NCBI GenBank assembly: GCA_965230795.1
Contig: OZ246020.1
Location: forward strand, 1,550,001 to 1,614,000
DNA length: 64,000 bases
Direction: 5' to 3'
Source: PZPK01 sp965230795
Lineage (GTDB): Bacteria; Pseudomonadota; Gammaproteobacteria; Pseudomonadales; Oleiphilaceae
Positions 1 to 7,442 of this stretch are shown in pieces. The notes beneath the pieces are model-generated. The model was given only the letters and a program-made list of their open reading frames with translations, was not told the origin of the DNA and searched no databases. The stretch's first letter is position 1. The number at the start of each line of letters is the position of its first letter. Position numbers and translations under genes: made by a program.

Positions 1-198
1 GTCGACCTGTTTATGATTCCCGGTTTTTTCACAGCGGGTCTTTCCGAGCGTTTCCCGGACTTTCATTTGTTGCACTCACCATATCCTCCGATGCAGCTAT
101 ATCATTATCTGCACCGGCGTCATATTGAGTTGATACCTGCACTTGCCGAAGCAATTCGTAAACTAAAAGGTAAATCTCGAGCCGTTGAAACTCCCTGA
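1..198 (+). CDS. C-terminal fragment of a probable periplasmic substrate-binding protein (cut by window start)
   Basis: The reading frame is open from the first base and stops at 196-198, so only about 65 C-terminal residues are visible. The tail has a hydrophobic/aromatic stretch followed by an amphipathic helix (IPALAEAIRKLKG). That resembles the last helix of small SBP_bac_3-type solute-binding proteins, of which this window holds three more. The match is by resemblance only; no catalytic or ligand motif is present in the fragment. An internal ATG at 13 is unlikely to be the true start because the frame continues to the window edge. Confidence 0.4.
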   Translation, partial: VDLFMIPGFFTAGLSERFPDFHLLHSPYPPMQLYHYLHRRHIELIPALAEAIRKLKGKSRAVETP

Positions 199-328
199 GA
201 TGCTCTTGTTTTTATTAGTATCTGGCCATCGCCCGGTCAGATTGCACTTTATAACCAATTGAGTACATTCGAATGTCACACTATTGTGCTAGAGTTCAGC
301 CACCTTCCATGTTTCAGGAACTTTATTG

Positions 329-1210
329 ATGGCCAAGCCTTCCCTCGAAATTCGTCAGCGCACCATATTTGATGGCGTCTTTGTTAAATATGTACTGAAG
401 TGTCTGTATCTTATTTGCTTCAAGCTCCTGGGATGGAAAGCCGAAACCACCGTAAAAGATGGTGCCGGCGTGACCATTGCGGCACCCCATACGTCCAACT
501 GGGACATCTTTTATGCCCTGGGTGCGGCGATCATTTTCGATGTAAAAATCTACTTTTCCATCAAGGACAGCTGGTGCCGACTCCCCCTGATCGGGCGTTT
601 GATGTTGTGGCTGGGCGCTATTCCCATTGATCGTTCTGCGAAAGGAAGAGGGCAGGTCGAGTTGATCTCGGACTTTGTTCAGAACAACAAAAATCAACGG
701 GTATTCTTCCTGTTCACACCGGAAGGCACTCGCAGTAATCCCGGCCGCTGGAAAACCGGCTTTTATCATGTTGCCAAAGCCAGTGGCTTGCCGATTTTCC
801 TGTCTCAAGTGGATTATCGAACCAAAACCGCTGGCGTATTCCACAGCTTCCAGCCCACCGATAATATGGATGCGGATATTGCCGCGATTCAGGAATCCTA
901 CAAGCACATCTGTGGCCGTATTCCTGCTAATCAATATCCCGCTTACTGTGGCCCGGTCATGACCGTATCGGAGCAGGAAGCGCAGATTATGCAGCATCTG
1001 TATGCCCTCAAAGGCCTGGCGACCCGAGCGGAAATTGCGGCGCGAGGCAAATGGGAAGAGCTCAGTCAGGAGCTACTGCACTTTCTGGTTGAGAAAGGCA
1101 TTATCGAAGAAGTGCCTGCGGAGGGTGAGAGCGCTTCAAAAGACAGTCGCTATCGTCTGACGCGAATGGGCAGCGGCTGCCTGCTGCATATGCGCCCGAG
1201 TTTGGCATAA
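329..1210 (+). CDS. 1-acyl-sn-glycerol-3-phosphate acyltransferase-like protein (PlsC family) with extra C-terminal domain
   Basis: This is probably a membrane-associated lysophospholipid acyltransferase that transfers a fatty acyl group to a glycerolipid or similar acceptor. The family HX4D motif is visible as HTSNWD (about residues 54-59), and the substrate-binding EGTR motif follows near residue 132 (FTPEGTRS). A TTG at 326 directly precedes the ATG at 329, and the ATG is preferred. After the acyltransferase core there are about 80 residues (from about 212) that look like a small helical, winged-helix-like module (a run containing TRAEIAARGKWEEL and a terminal beta-like segment YRLTRMGSG). 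That part is not typical of PlsC and I cannot assign it. The acyl acceptor is unknown. Confidence 0.85.
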   Translation: MAKPSLEIRQRTIFDGVFVKYVLKCLYLICFKLLGWKAETTVKDGAGVTIAAPHTSNWDIFYALGAAIIFDVKIYFSIKDSWCRLPLIGRLMLWLGAIPIDRSAKGRGQVELISDFVQNNKNQRVFFLFTPEGTRSNPGRWKTGFYHVAKASGLPIFLSQVDYRTKTAGVFHSFQPTDNMDADIAAIQESYKHICGRIPANQYPAYCGPVMTVSEQEAQIMQHLYALKGLATRAEIAARGKWEELSQELLHFLVEKGIIEEVPAEGESASKDSRYRLTRMGSGCLLHMRPSLA

Positions 1211-1222
1211 TTCGCAGGCCTG

Positions 1223-1567
1223 ATGGGCTTGATAAACGGGATACGGCCCCTGTTGAATTCTGTTTCAAGAGGGCTTTCCTGGATAGCTGGCGCTTTTTTG
1301 ATTCTCCTGCTGGTGTTCGCGCTGCCGTCCTTCTTCAATCCTGAATTCATGATCGAAAATCAGAGTGTCGGAACCTGCGTTGTGAAGGCTCTTTGGAGAG
1401 ATCAGGAGAAGTCGCTGGGGATGCTTGAAGCAGGAAAGTCCCTGAACTTCAGTCTTGATGACGAGTCTGCCATGCGTTTTCGGGTGAGTACTCTTCCTGG
1501 GAAAACCATCACCAGTGAGCCCATCTATTTTAGCCGGGGCCTTCGAATCAAGGCCTTGATTACGTAA
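1223..1567 (+). CDS. Small single-span membrane protein, unknown function
   Basis: A 114-residue protein that starts 12 bases after the acyltransferase stop, so the two are probably cotranscribed. One strong hydrophobic segment lies at about residues 19-38 (WIAGAFLILLLVFALPSFF). The remaining 75 residues look like a small beta-rich soluble domain with one cysteine. The shape suggests an inner-membrane anchor with a periplasmic domain. No family is recognised and no function is proposed. Confidence 0.55.
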   Translation: MGLINGIRPLLNSVSRGLSWIAGAFLILLLVFALPSFFNPEFMIENQSVGTCVVKALWRDQEKSLGMLEAGKSLNFSLDDESAMRFRVSTLPGKTITSEPIYFSRGLRIKALIT

Positions 1568-1711
1568 GAAACGATCGAACTCAGCTACGTTGACTGAGCC
1601 ATCATTTAAGATGAAGCCTGTCGGTTTTATTCGCGAACTCAGGTAACCCGCACTAAGATCAATAGAAGCTCTGATGAAACTTTCGATTCCCTGGGTCTGC
1701 TTTGTGCATTA

Positions 1712-2476
1712 ATGAGTACCTCGCGAATGTCGCCTCCTGTTCTGTTGCTTATTGTCGCCATCCTTTTCAGTCTGGGTGCCCAAGCCCAGCCGCTCACGCC
1801 TGCTTACTATGCGGTACCCGATGTCAATTGGGAGCCCTATTGGATCATTGAAGAAGGGCAAGCCCGGGGAATTCTGGGTGAGTTGATGCAGGCATTGGAT
1901 GAGCAGACGCAAACGGCTATGGTCGCATCCGAGCCCTTGCCCGTTAAACGTAATCAGGTTTTTTTCGACAAGGGCGAGCTGGTGCTCGAATGCTGCGTGA
2001 ACGAGGCCTGGCGGGATAAGAACGATGAAAACGGCGTCTCGCTCTGGTCCGATGCCGTACTGAGCACTCACGAGCTGGTGGTAGTACATCCCGCGGAAAC
2101 AGACTTTGTTATTGAGCAGGCCAGCGACCTCAAAGGCAAGGCGGTGGCAACGATACTCGGTTATGGCTACAAGTGGGACGCGATCTTCCAACGTTTTGAT
2201 GTCACCACCAATCTGGCGCAACTGAATCTTGTTGCCCTGCGCCGAGTCGATGTCGCCATTATTGATGAGTATGAATTTCGCTATCTGCTCGGACACAACG
2301 AGCCCATTGCTGGCATGCGTCATGATCTCAAGAGCGGGGCTCGAATTGGCTCATCGGAGTTGAAAATTCGCATTCACAGTTCCAGGCCTGATCTATTGCT
2401 GCCCGTCAATAAGGCATTAGCCAGGCTGAAAGAAGAGGGAGCCATAGACGCCTTGATTCAGCGTTACATTCAATAG
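1712..2476 (+). CDS. Periplasmic transporter substrate-binding domain protein (SBP_bac_3 type)
   Basis: A 254-residue protein with an N-terminal signal peptide (hydrophobic core VLLLIVAILFSLG, likely cleavage after AQA near residue 26). A type II solute-binding fold follows, of the kind that binds amino acids or small organic acids, starting at the typical YYAVPDVNWEPYW region. It ends with the family's last helix (KALARLKEEGAIDALIQRY). There is no permease or ATPase gene beside it, so it may be an orphan binding protein or a sensor accessory rather than part of a local ABC transporter. The ligand cannot be read from sequence. Confidence 0.8.
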   Translation: MSTSRMSPPVLLLIVAILFSLGAQAQPLTPAYYAVPDVNWEPYWIIEEGQARGILGELMQALDEQTQTAMVASEPLPVKRNQVFFDKGELVLECCVNEAWRDKNDENGVSLWSDAVLSTHELVVVHPAETDFVIEQASDLKGKAVATILGYGYKWDAIFQRFDVTTNLAQLNLVALRRVDVAIIDEYEFRYLLGHNEPIAGMRHDLKSGARIGSSELKIRIHSSRPDLLLPVNKALARLKEEGAIDALIQRYIQ

Positions 2477-2556
2477 CTTTATTGGCTGGCCATTTGAAGC
2501 CTTAGTCGTTTAGGCTCATGTATCTGGTCGCGTCATTTTTTTAAGAAAAGACTGTC

Positions 2557-2916
2557 ATGAACTTTCAAACCATCCCCATTCTACGCATTTTTGATGAAGT
2601 CAAAGCGCGGCAGTTCTATCTCGATTTTCTCGGAATGAAGGTCGACTGGGAGCATCGCTTTGAGCCCCGCACACCCCTTTACATGCAGGTGTCGCGCGAG
2701 AATCTGGTATTGCACTTGAGCGAGCATTCCGGTGATTGTTCTCCCGGCGCCAAGATCTTCGTGAATATTGATGAACTCGATACCTTGTTCAAGGAGATCA
2801 CTTCCCGCAACTATCCCTTCAGCAGGCCGGACATCGAAACGGCTCCCTGGGGTGACCGCTATTTTGAGGTGACCGATCCCTTTTCCAACCGGATACTGTT
2901 CAACGAGCACAGTTAA
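2557..2916 (+). CDS. Glyoxalase/bleomycin-resistance superfamily protein (VOC fold)
   Basis: At 119 residues this is the usual length for a single VOC-fold domain made of two beta-alpha-beta-beta-beta units. The N-terminal part (IFDEVKARQFYLDFLGMKVDWEH) and the C-terminal end (YFEVTDPFSNRILF) match the conserved first strand-helix and last strand of the glyoxalase_8/bleomycin-resistance-like group. Such proteins act as dimers on small toxic or metal-coordinated ligands. The next gene, a methyltransferase, starts 20 bases downstream, so the two are probably cotranscribed. The substrate is unknown. Confidence 0.85.
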   Translation: MNFQTIPILRIFDEVKARQFYLDFLGMKVDWEHRFEPRTPLYMQVSRENLVLHLSEHSGDCSPGAKIFVNIDELDTLFKEITSRNYPFSRPDIETAPWGDRYFEVTDPFSNRILFNEHS

Positions 2917-2936
2917 TCCATGAGAGATAGTGATCA

Positions 2937-3593
2937 ATGAGTGTGAATGAGCCGAGCAGACAAACACTTGATCGGGTGTGTGATGCGACCCATGCGGTCT
3001 ACGACGACTACGCAAATGAGTGGGATCAGAATCGACGTCGTCATTTTTTAGAAAAAAACTGGATCGATCGCTTTCTGTCCGGACTGCAGCAGCGCCCGGA
3101 GATACTCGATATAGGCTGTGGGGCCGGCTTTCCCATTGCTGATTATCTGATTCAGAAACAGTGTCGCGTAACAGGAGTGGACTTGGCCGACGGCATGCTC
3201 GACCTCTGTCGGTATCGTTTCCCTGTAGCGAATTTTTACAAGCAGGATATGCGTGCGCTGACGCTCGATAATGCCTTTGATGGCATCATTGCCTGGGACA
3301 GTTTCTTTCATTTACGTCAAACCGAGCAGCGTCAGGTGCTGACACGCTTTGCCGCACATTTGAAGCCTGGCGGCTCCTTGCTGGTGACTGTGGGACATGA
3401 GGCCGGCGAAGTGCTGGGTACCGTCGCCGGTCAACAGGTCTATCACAGCAGTCTGGCGCCGGAAGCGTATCGGACAATCTTGGCGCAGCTTGGTTTTAAA
3501 GCCATCGATATGGTGCTGCAGGACCCCCATTGCAGCGAGCATTCCATTATTCTCGCCAGTGACTTTTATTGCCAAGGGCAGGCAGGTTCATGA
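2937..3593 (+). CDS. Class I SAM-dependent methyltransferase
   Basis: A 218-residue cytosolic enzyme with the Rossmann-fold SAM-binding motif I (ILDIGCGAGFP, about residues 56-66), the acidic motif II (VTGVDLADGML) and a motif IV-like region (DGIIAWDSFFHL). These fit the Methyltransf_11/25 group, which transfers a methyl from S-adenosylmethionine to small molecules or macromolecules. It follows the glyoxalase-fold gene by 20 bases and is convergent with the next gene on the minus strand. The acceptor is unknown. Confidence 0.85.
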   Translation: MSVNEPSRQTLDRVCDATHAVYDDYANEWDQNRRRHFLEKNWIDRFLSGLQQRPEILDIGCGAGFPIADYLIQKQCRVTGVDLADGMLDLCRYRFPVANFYKQDMRALTLDNAFDGIIAWDSFFHLRQTEQRQVLTRFAAHLKPGGSLLVTVGHEAGEVLGTVAGQQVYHSSLAPEAYRTILAQLGFKAIDMVLQDPHCSEHSIILASDFYCQGQAGS

Positions 3594-3645
3594 ACGTTTC
3601 CAGAGTATGAGTAGCGAGAACGTCCGCGGGCTAGTGATCGTCGCC

Positions 3646-4401
3646 TTAGTTTGAGTATGCGCCCGTCAACAGACCATCATAGATCTCGTCGTAAGTGCCA
3701 TTGGCGCGAATAGTTTTCAGACCCCGATTGAAAATATCACGAAGGGCCGCAGAGCCTTCTCTGACTTTCGGGAATAGCACAAAGCCTTCGCCCTCATCGA
3801 GGGGATGCAGGTCGTACTGGATGCGATGGATGACATCCGGCGCGAACTTGGTTCGTAAAATTTCCAGGCCAGTGACGACATCAATGGGGAAGACGTCAAT
3901 GCGATTGCGCAACAGCATTTTGAAATTGAGTTCGTCGCTGCTGGCTTCGTGAATGTTTTCCGGATTCAGTTTCAGGTAGTCCGAAAATGCCTCTGAATAA
4001 GCGTAACCTCTTGTTACGCCGAGCCGATAGCGGCTCAGGTCATCGATGTGTTGCCAGTTGAAAGACTTGTCCTTGAGATGAAAAAAGTTGACGGTACGCA
4101 CTAGAATGGCCTCGCTGAAGAGGAATTTTTTGTCGCGCTCTTCATTGTAAATCCACCAGCTGGTCATGTCGTAGTCACCACTCTCGGCCTGGAGCATGGC
4201 GCGTTTCCAGGGCAGAAAATCGAACTCGAGTTCATAGCCCTGGGTTCGAAAAGCCTCGGACAGTATATGGTTGGCAAAGCCTTTGTGGGGTGCTGAGCTG
4301 GAGCAATAAGGAACAAACTCGCCAGTGGCGACCGTAAGGGTTTCGCCCCAGACTAAGCGGGATAGAGTGAGAAAGAGTATGATCAGTAGCAGGTGTCGCA
4401 T
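3646..4401 (-). CDS. Periplasmic transporter substrate-binding domain protein (SBP_bac_3 type)
   Basis: The start was set at the ATG at 4399-4401 because a clear signal peptide begins there (MRHLLLIILFLTLSRLVWGE, likely cleavage after WG near residue 18). The frame stays open further upstream without a plausible start. The mature part begins with the family pattern LTVATGEFVPYCSS and ends in a C-terminal helix (FNRGLKTIRANGTYDEIY). The length, 251 residues, is typical for SBP_bac_3. It probably binds an amino acid or similar solute in the periplasm. No transporter permease is adjacent. Confidence 0.8.
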   Translation of the reverse strand: MRHLLLIILFLTLSRLVWGETLTVATGEFVPYCSSSAPHKGFANHILSEAFRTQGYELEFDFLPWKRAMLQAESGDYDMTSWWIYNEERDKKFLFSEAILVRTVNFFHLKDKSFNWQHIDDLSRYRLGVTRGYAYSEAFSDYLKLNPENIHEASSDELNFKMLLRNRIDVFPIDVVTGLEILRTKFAPDVIHRIQYDLHPLDEGEGFVLFPKVREGSAALRDIFNRGLKTIRANGTYDEIYDGLLTGAYSN

Positions 4402-4498
4402 CAGCTTTCCCTTTGCCTGCGCAAGTCCTGGATCATCGGTTTCTGAAGTATGGTTCAGAGTGGGTGACATTGCCAGATCGTTTGATGACAGTTGACGC

Positions 4499-4915
4499 TC
4501 AAGATCTTTGCTGCCAAAGATTGACGCAGTAAGGACTGAGCACCGTGACCAGCAAGACCAGCGAGAACAGGTTGCCATCGCTTGGGTTAAACATCTCTAC
4601 CATTTCCTGTAGCGCTTTGCCGGCAATGACGTGCGCAAAAATCCACTCGAATAGAAGCGTCATAATCAGCCACAGCACTCCGATGGCAATAGCGACAGGG
4701 GAACGCTGTCTGTTGGCGACCATCCAATCAAGACTCAGTCGAGTGATGACTACAATCACCATACTCAAGACGATACCGCTAAGAGGTAGTGCCAGTGATT
4801 CTCCCAGATATGGAGTGACTATGAACTCCCTAAGCGCCCCGTTCAGCACCGCGAACACGGCAATCAGTAACCAGATTCCACAGGCCCGCAAGGCAATCGT
4901 CCAGCCATAGCTCAT
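4499..4915 (-). CDS. Four-helix inner-membrane protein cotranscribed with a BaeR-like regulator
   Basis: A 138-residue protein with about four hydrophobic segments (around IWLLIAVFAVLNG, LPLSGIVLSMVIVVIT, AIGVLWLIMTLLFEWIFA and LFSLVLLVTVLSPY). Its start overlaps the stop of the response-regulator gene by 4 bases (ATGA), which indicates translational coupling. It is therefore the third gene of a kinase-regulator-membrane protein operon. No family is recognised. A role as an accessory or target of the two-component system is inferred from position only. Confidence 0.65.
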   Translation of the reverse strand: MSYGWTIALRACGIWLLIAVFAVLNGALREFIVTPYLGESLALPLSGIVLSMVIVVITRLSLDWMVANRQRSPVAIAIGVLWLIMTLLFEWIFAHVIAGKALQEMVEMFNPSDGNLFSLVLLVTVLSPYCVNLWQQRS

Positions 4916-5604
4916 CGGCTAATCTCGAACTTGTAACCGACGCCATAAATGGAGTGAATCAGCTCCTGATCGCTCACGACAGAGTGAATTTTCTGGCGCA
5001 GTTTTTTAATGTGGCTGTCGATGGTCCGATCACTGACCACACGATGCTCGCTGTAGATCTGTTGCATCAGTTGTTCCCGATTAAACAGCCGGCCCGGTTC
5101 GCGGGCAAGGGTCGCCAGCAAACGAAACTCGACGGCAGTGAGATCGAGTGCTTGACCTTGCCACCGGGCCTCATATTTGGATTCATCCAACGATAGAGGC
5201 CCTGATTTCGATTCTGTTTGGCGCGCTGCGGAGTGTGTCGAAACGCGACGCAGAATTGCCTGAACCCGCGCGACCACCTCCCGATAGCTGAAGGGTTTGC
5301 AGACGTAATCATCGGCGCCGGCTTCCAGCCCGAGCAGTCGGTCAATTTCTTCTACTCGTGCCGTGGCCATGATGATAGGGATATCAGAAAAAGTTCTGAC
5401 TTCACGGCACACGGCCATGCCGTCTTTGCCGGGAAGCATCAGATCCAGAATCATGAGGTCGACAGGGGTCTGTCTGATCCAATCCGCCACCTCCAGACCA
5501 TTGCCGATAATATGCGTTTGAAAGCCGGCCTGCTTCAGATAGTCGCTCATCAGCTCGGCCAGTTTGGGTTCGTCTTCGACGATTAGAATGTGTTGTTCCG
5601 TCAC
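4912..5604 (-). CDS. baeR-like: OmpR-family response regulator (BaeR-like)
   Basis: A 230-residue DNA-binding response regulator. The receiver domain (about residues 1-120) has the acidic pair near the N-terminus (VEDE), the phosphoacceptor Asp54 in LMILDLMLPGKDG and the conserved lysine in DDYVCKPF. A winged-helix trans_reg_C domain (about 130-228) ends with the typical DSHIKKLRQKI recognition region and GVGYKFE wing. The start codon is GTG at 5604. Upstream by 74 bases is the cognate histidine kinase, and downstream it is coupled to a small membrane protein. BaeSR systems respond to envelope stress or drugs, but the regulon here is unknown. Confidence 0.88.
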   Translation of the reverse strand: MTEQHILIVEDEPKLAELMSDYLKQAGFQTHIIGNGLEVADWIRQTPVDLMILDLMLPGKDGMAVCREVRTFSDIPIIMATARVEEIDRLLGLEAGADDYVCKPFSYREVVARVQAILRRVSTHSAARQTESKSGPLSLDESKYEARWQGQALDLTAVEFRLLATLAREPGRLFNREQLMQQIYSEHRVVSDRTIDSHIKKLRQKIHSVVSDQELIHSIYGVGYKFEISR

Positions 5605-5678
5605 GAGGAAAGGGTCCGCTTATGAAGTGTCCGGGTCTGTCATTGGTTCCGGCATTGATTCCCTGAAAAAGTGTAGCG

Positions 5679-7208
5679 CTAAACCCTGGATAACGGCAGT
5701 TCAATATGAATCGCGAGGCCTCCGAGCGAAGACGGCGCAGCATGTATGGTGCCGCCATGGGCGAGGACAATCTGTTTACAAATACCCAGCCCCAAACCCG
5801 AGCCACCACTTTTACGATTGCGTGAGGCGTCGACCCGAAACAGCGGATCAAAAAGTTTTTCCAGATACCGGCTGGCAACACCCGGCGCTGAATCATCAAT
5901 CATTACATGGATTTTTTCCTGATCAGCATCGACCCGGATCCGGATTTGACCGGGTGCATCGGTGTACTTGATGGCATTGGTGAGCAGATTTCTGATCAGT
6001 TGCTTCAATCGGTGAGGGTCCGCCCACACCGGTATCGCCTGACTAGCACTTTCCAGCGTCACGGTGAGTCCCTGGTCAGAGGCCACGCTTTCAAAATGGT
6101 GGACTTCATGCTCCAGCAAGGCCCGCAGATCAAGCTCGGTCTTCTGATATTGAAGTGCGCCGAGTTCAGCGCTGCTGAATTCATACAGGTCATTGATCAA
6201 ATGATGCAGATGTTTGATCTCGTCATGGGCAGACTGCAGGTTTTCGGTGCTGGCCGGACGCACACCATCGATCATGGCTTCGAGCTCGCCACTCGCCACT
6301 GACAGCGGTGTTCTGAGTTCATGGGAAATATCAGCAAACCATCGCCTGCGCGTACTTTCGTTTTCTTCCAGTGTTTTAGCCAGTTCATTGAAGTCGCGAC
6401 TCAGCTGTCCCAGTTCATCGCTGGATGTCACCTTGAGCCGATGGGAAAATTCACCTTTGGCAACTTGTCGTGTGGCGGTTGCCAGATGTTTGATACGCCT
6501 CAACAAAAGGTAACTCAGGGGAAGGGCCAGGGCGGCAGACAGCAGTAACATCACCAGACTGATGCTGAGAAAGCCGGTTTGCAGCTCTTCCGCCAGAGCC
6601 AGATCAAAATCCTCACTGAGACGATCCGGTGGCGTGAAGGCAAACCAGCCAATTACTGTGTCGCCCTGATCCAGCGTGATGGGGGTCAGGCGGGTGTCAT
6701 CATTGTCTGGATCAAACTCACCGACCACCGCCTGCTTCAGCAAATTCAGCACCGCAATGGGAGCCCGGGGTTCAAAAGCGGATGCATTGTCTGTCGGTTC
6801 CGGTCTCGGAGGGCCAAAACCGGGCCTTGCAGAAAAGGGAGACTGTTCTCGCAAGCCTCGTGGTGGCGGGCGTCGGGCCTCACCTTCGGAAAAACGCCGG
6901 GGAGGGGGCGGGCGTCGTGATTCGTCATGGGGTCGAAAGCTGCCTGGAGGTGGCTGCCCCACAGGCGCCGCATTCCGGGCCAGCCAGTCAATCAGTCGAG
7001 GATTGTTTTTGAGAAAGTCCCAGCTACCGTGGTTTTGATAGCCTACGGCCAGCTGCTCAATAATCTGCAAATGCGCCTGGTGTTCCCGCGTGTTGACGTA
7101 TTTGAGCAGGCCCTTGTCGACGGTCCACTGAGTGAGCGCGTACATGCCTAGTACCAAGGCAGCGCAACTGCACAAAATAATGAGAAAGAGTTTGGACTGA
7201 ATACGCAC
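5679..7208 (-). CDS. baeS-like: HAMP-containing sensor histidine kinase (BaeS-like) with a Pro/Arg-rich periplasmic insert
   Basis: The GTG at 7206-7208 (VRIQSKLFLIILC) was chosen as start because it has a GGAAA-type ribosome site and places the first transmembrane helix at the N-terminus; the frame is open for 66 more codons upstream. Order of parts: TM1, periplasmic domain, TM2 (LSISLVMLLLSAALALPLSYLLL), HAMP, HisKA with the H-box in ADISHELRTPLS, and a HATPase_c domain with N-box NLLTNAIKY and G-box SGLGLGICKQI. The periplasmic domain carries an unusual stretch of about 60 residues very rich in proline and arginine (PPPPRR, RRPPPRG, FGPPRPEP). It is the partner of the regulator directly downstream. 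Confidence 0.88.
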   Translation of the reverse strand: MRIQSKLFLIILCSCAALVLGMYALTQWTVDKGLLKYVNTREHQAHLQIIEQLAVGYQNHGSWDFLKNNPRLIDWLARNAAPVGQPPPGSFRPHDESRRPPPPRRFSEGEARRPPPRGLREQSPFSARPGFGPPRPEPTDNASAFEPRAPIAVLNLLKQAVVGEFDPDNDDTRLTPITLDQGDTVIGWFAFTPPDRLSEDFDLALAEELQTGFLSISLVMLLLSAALALPLSYLLLRRIKHLATATRQVAKGEFSHRLKVTSSDELGQLSRDFNELAKTLEENESTRRRWFADISHELRTPLSVASGELEAMIDGVRPASTENLQSAHDEIKHLHHLINDLYEFSSAELGALQYQKTELDLRALLEHEVHHFESVASDQGLTVTLESASQAIPVWADPHRLKQLIRNLLTNAIKYTDAPGQIRIRVDADQEKIHVMIDDSAPGVASRYLEKLFDPLFRVDASRNRKSGGSGLGLGICKQIVLAHGGTIHAAPSSLGGLAIHIELPLSRV

Positions 7209-7442
7209 GCCCGATTTCCAACCGTTTGCCCTGAATGTGTTCGCACTATACGAGACTTCGTTCGCAAATTCATGGCTGCGCTGCAGCTTCCTCATTTGCT
7301 GCACATTTCCACCACAATTGCTGCCCATTTGCCTCGTAGCATTCCCTTCCAGCCACCGGATTGCATCGTGATGATGTGCTGATCCGGATTTTCGAGACAG
7401 CCTCAAGGGGCAACTATCTTTGGTAAATAAGGGGAGTCGATC

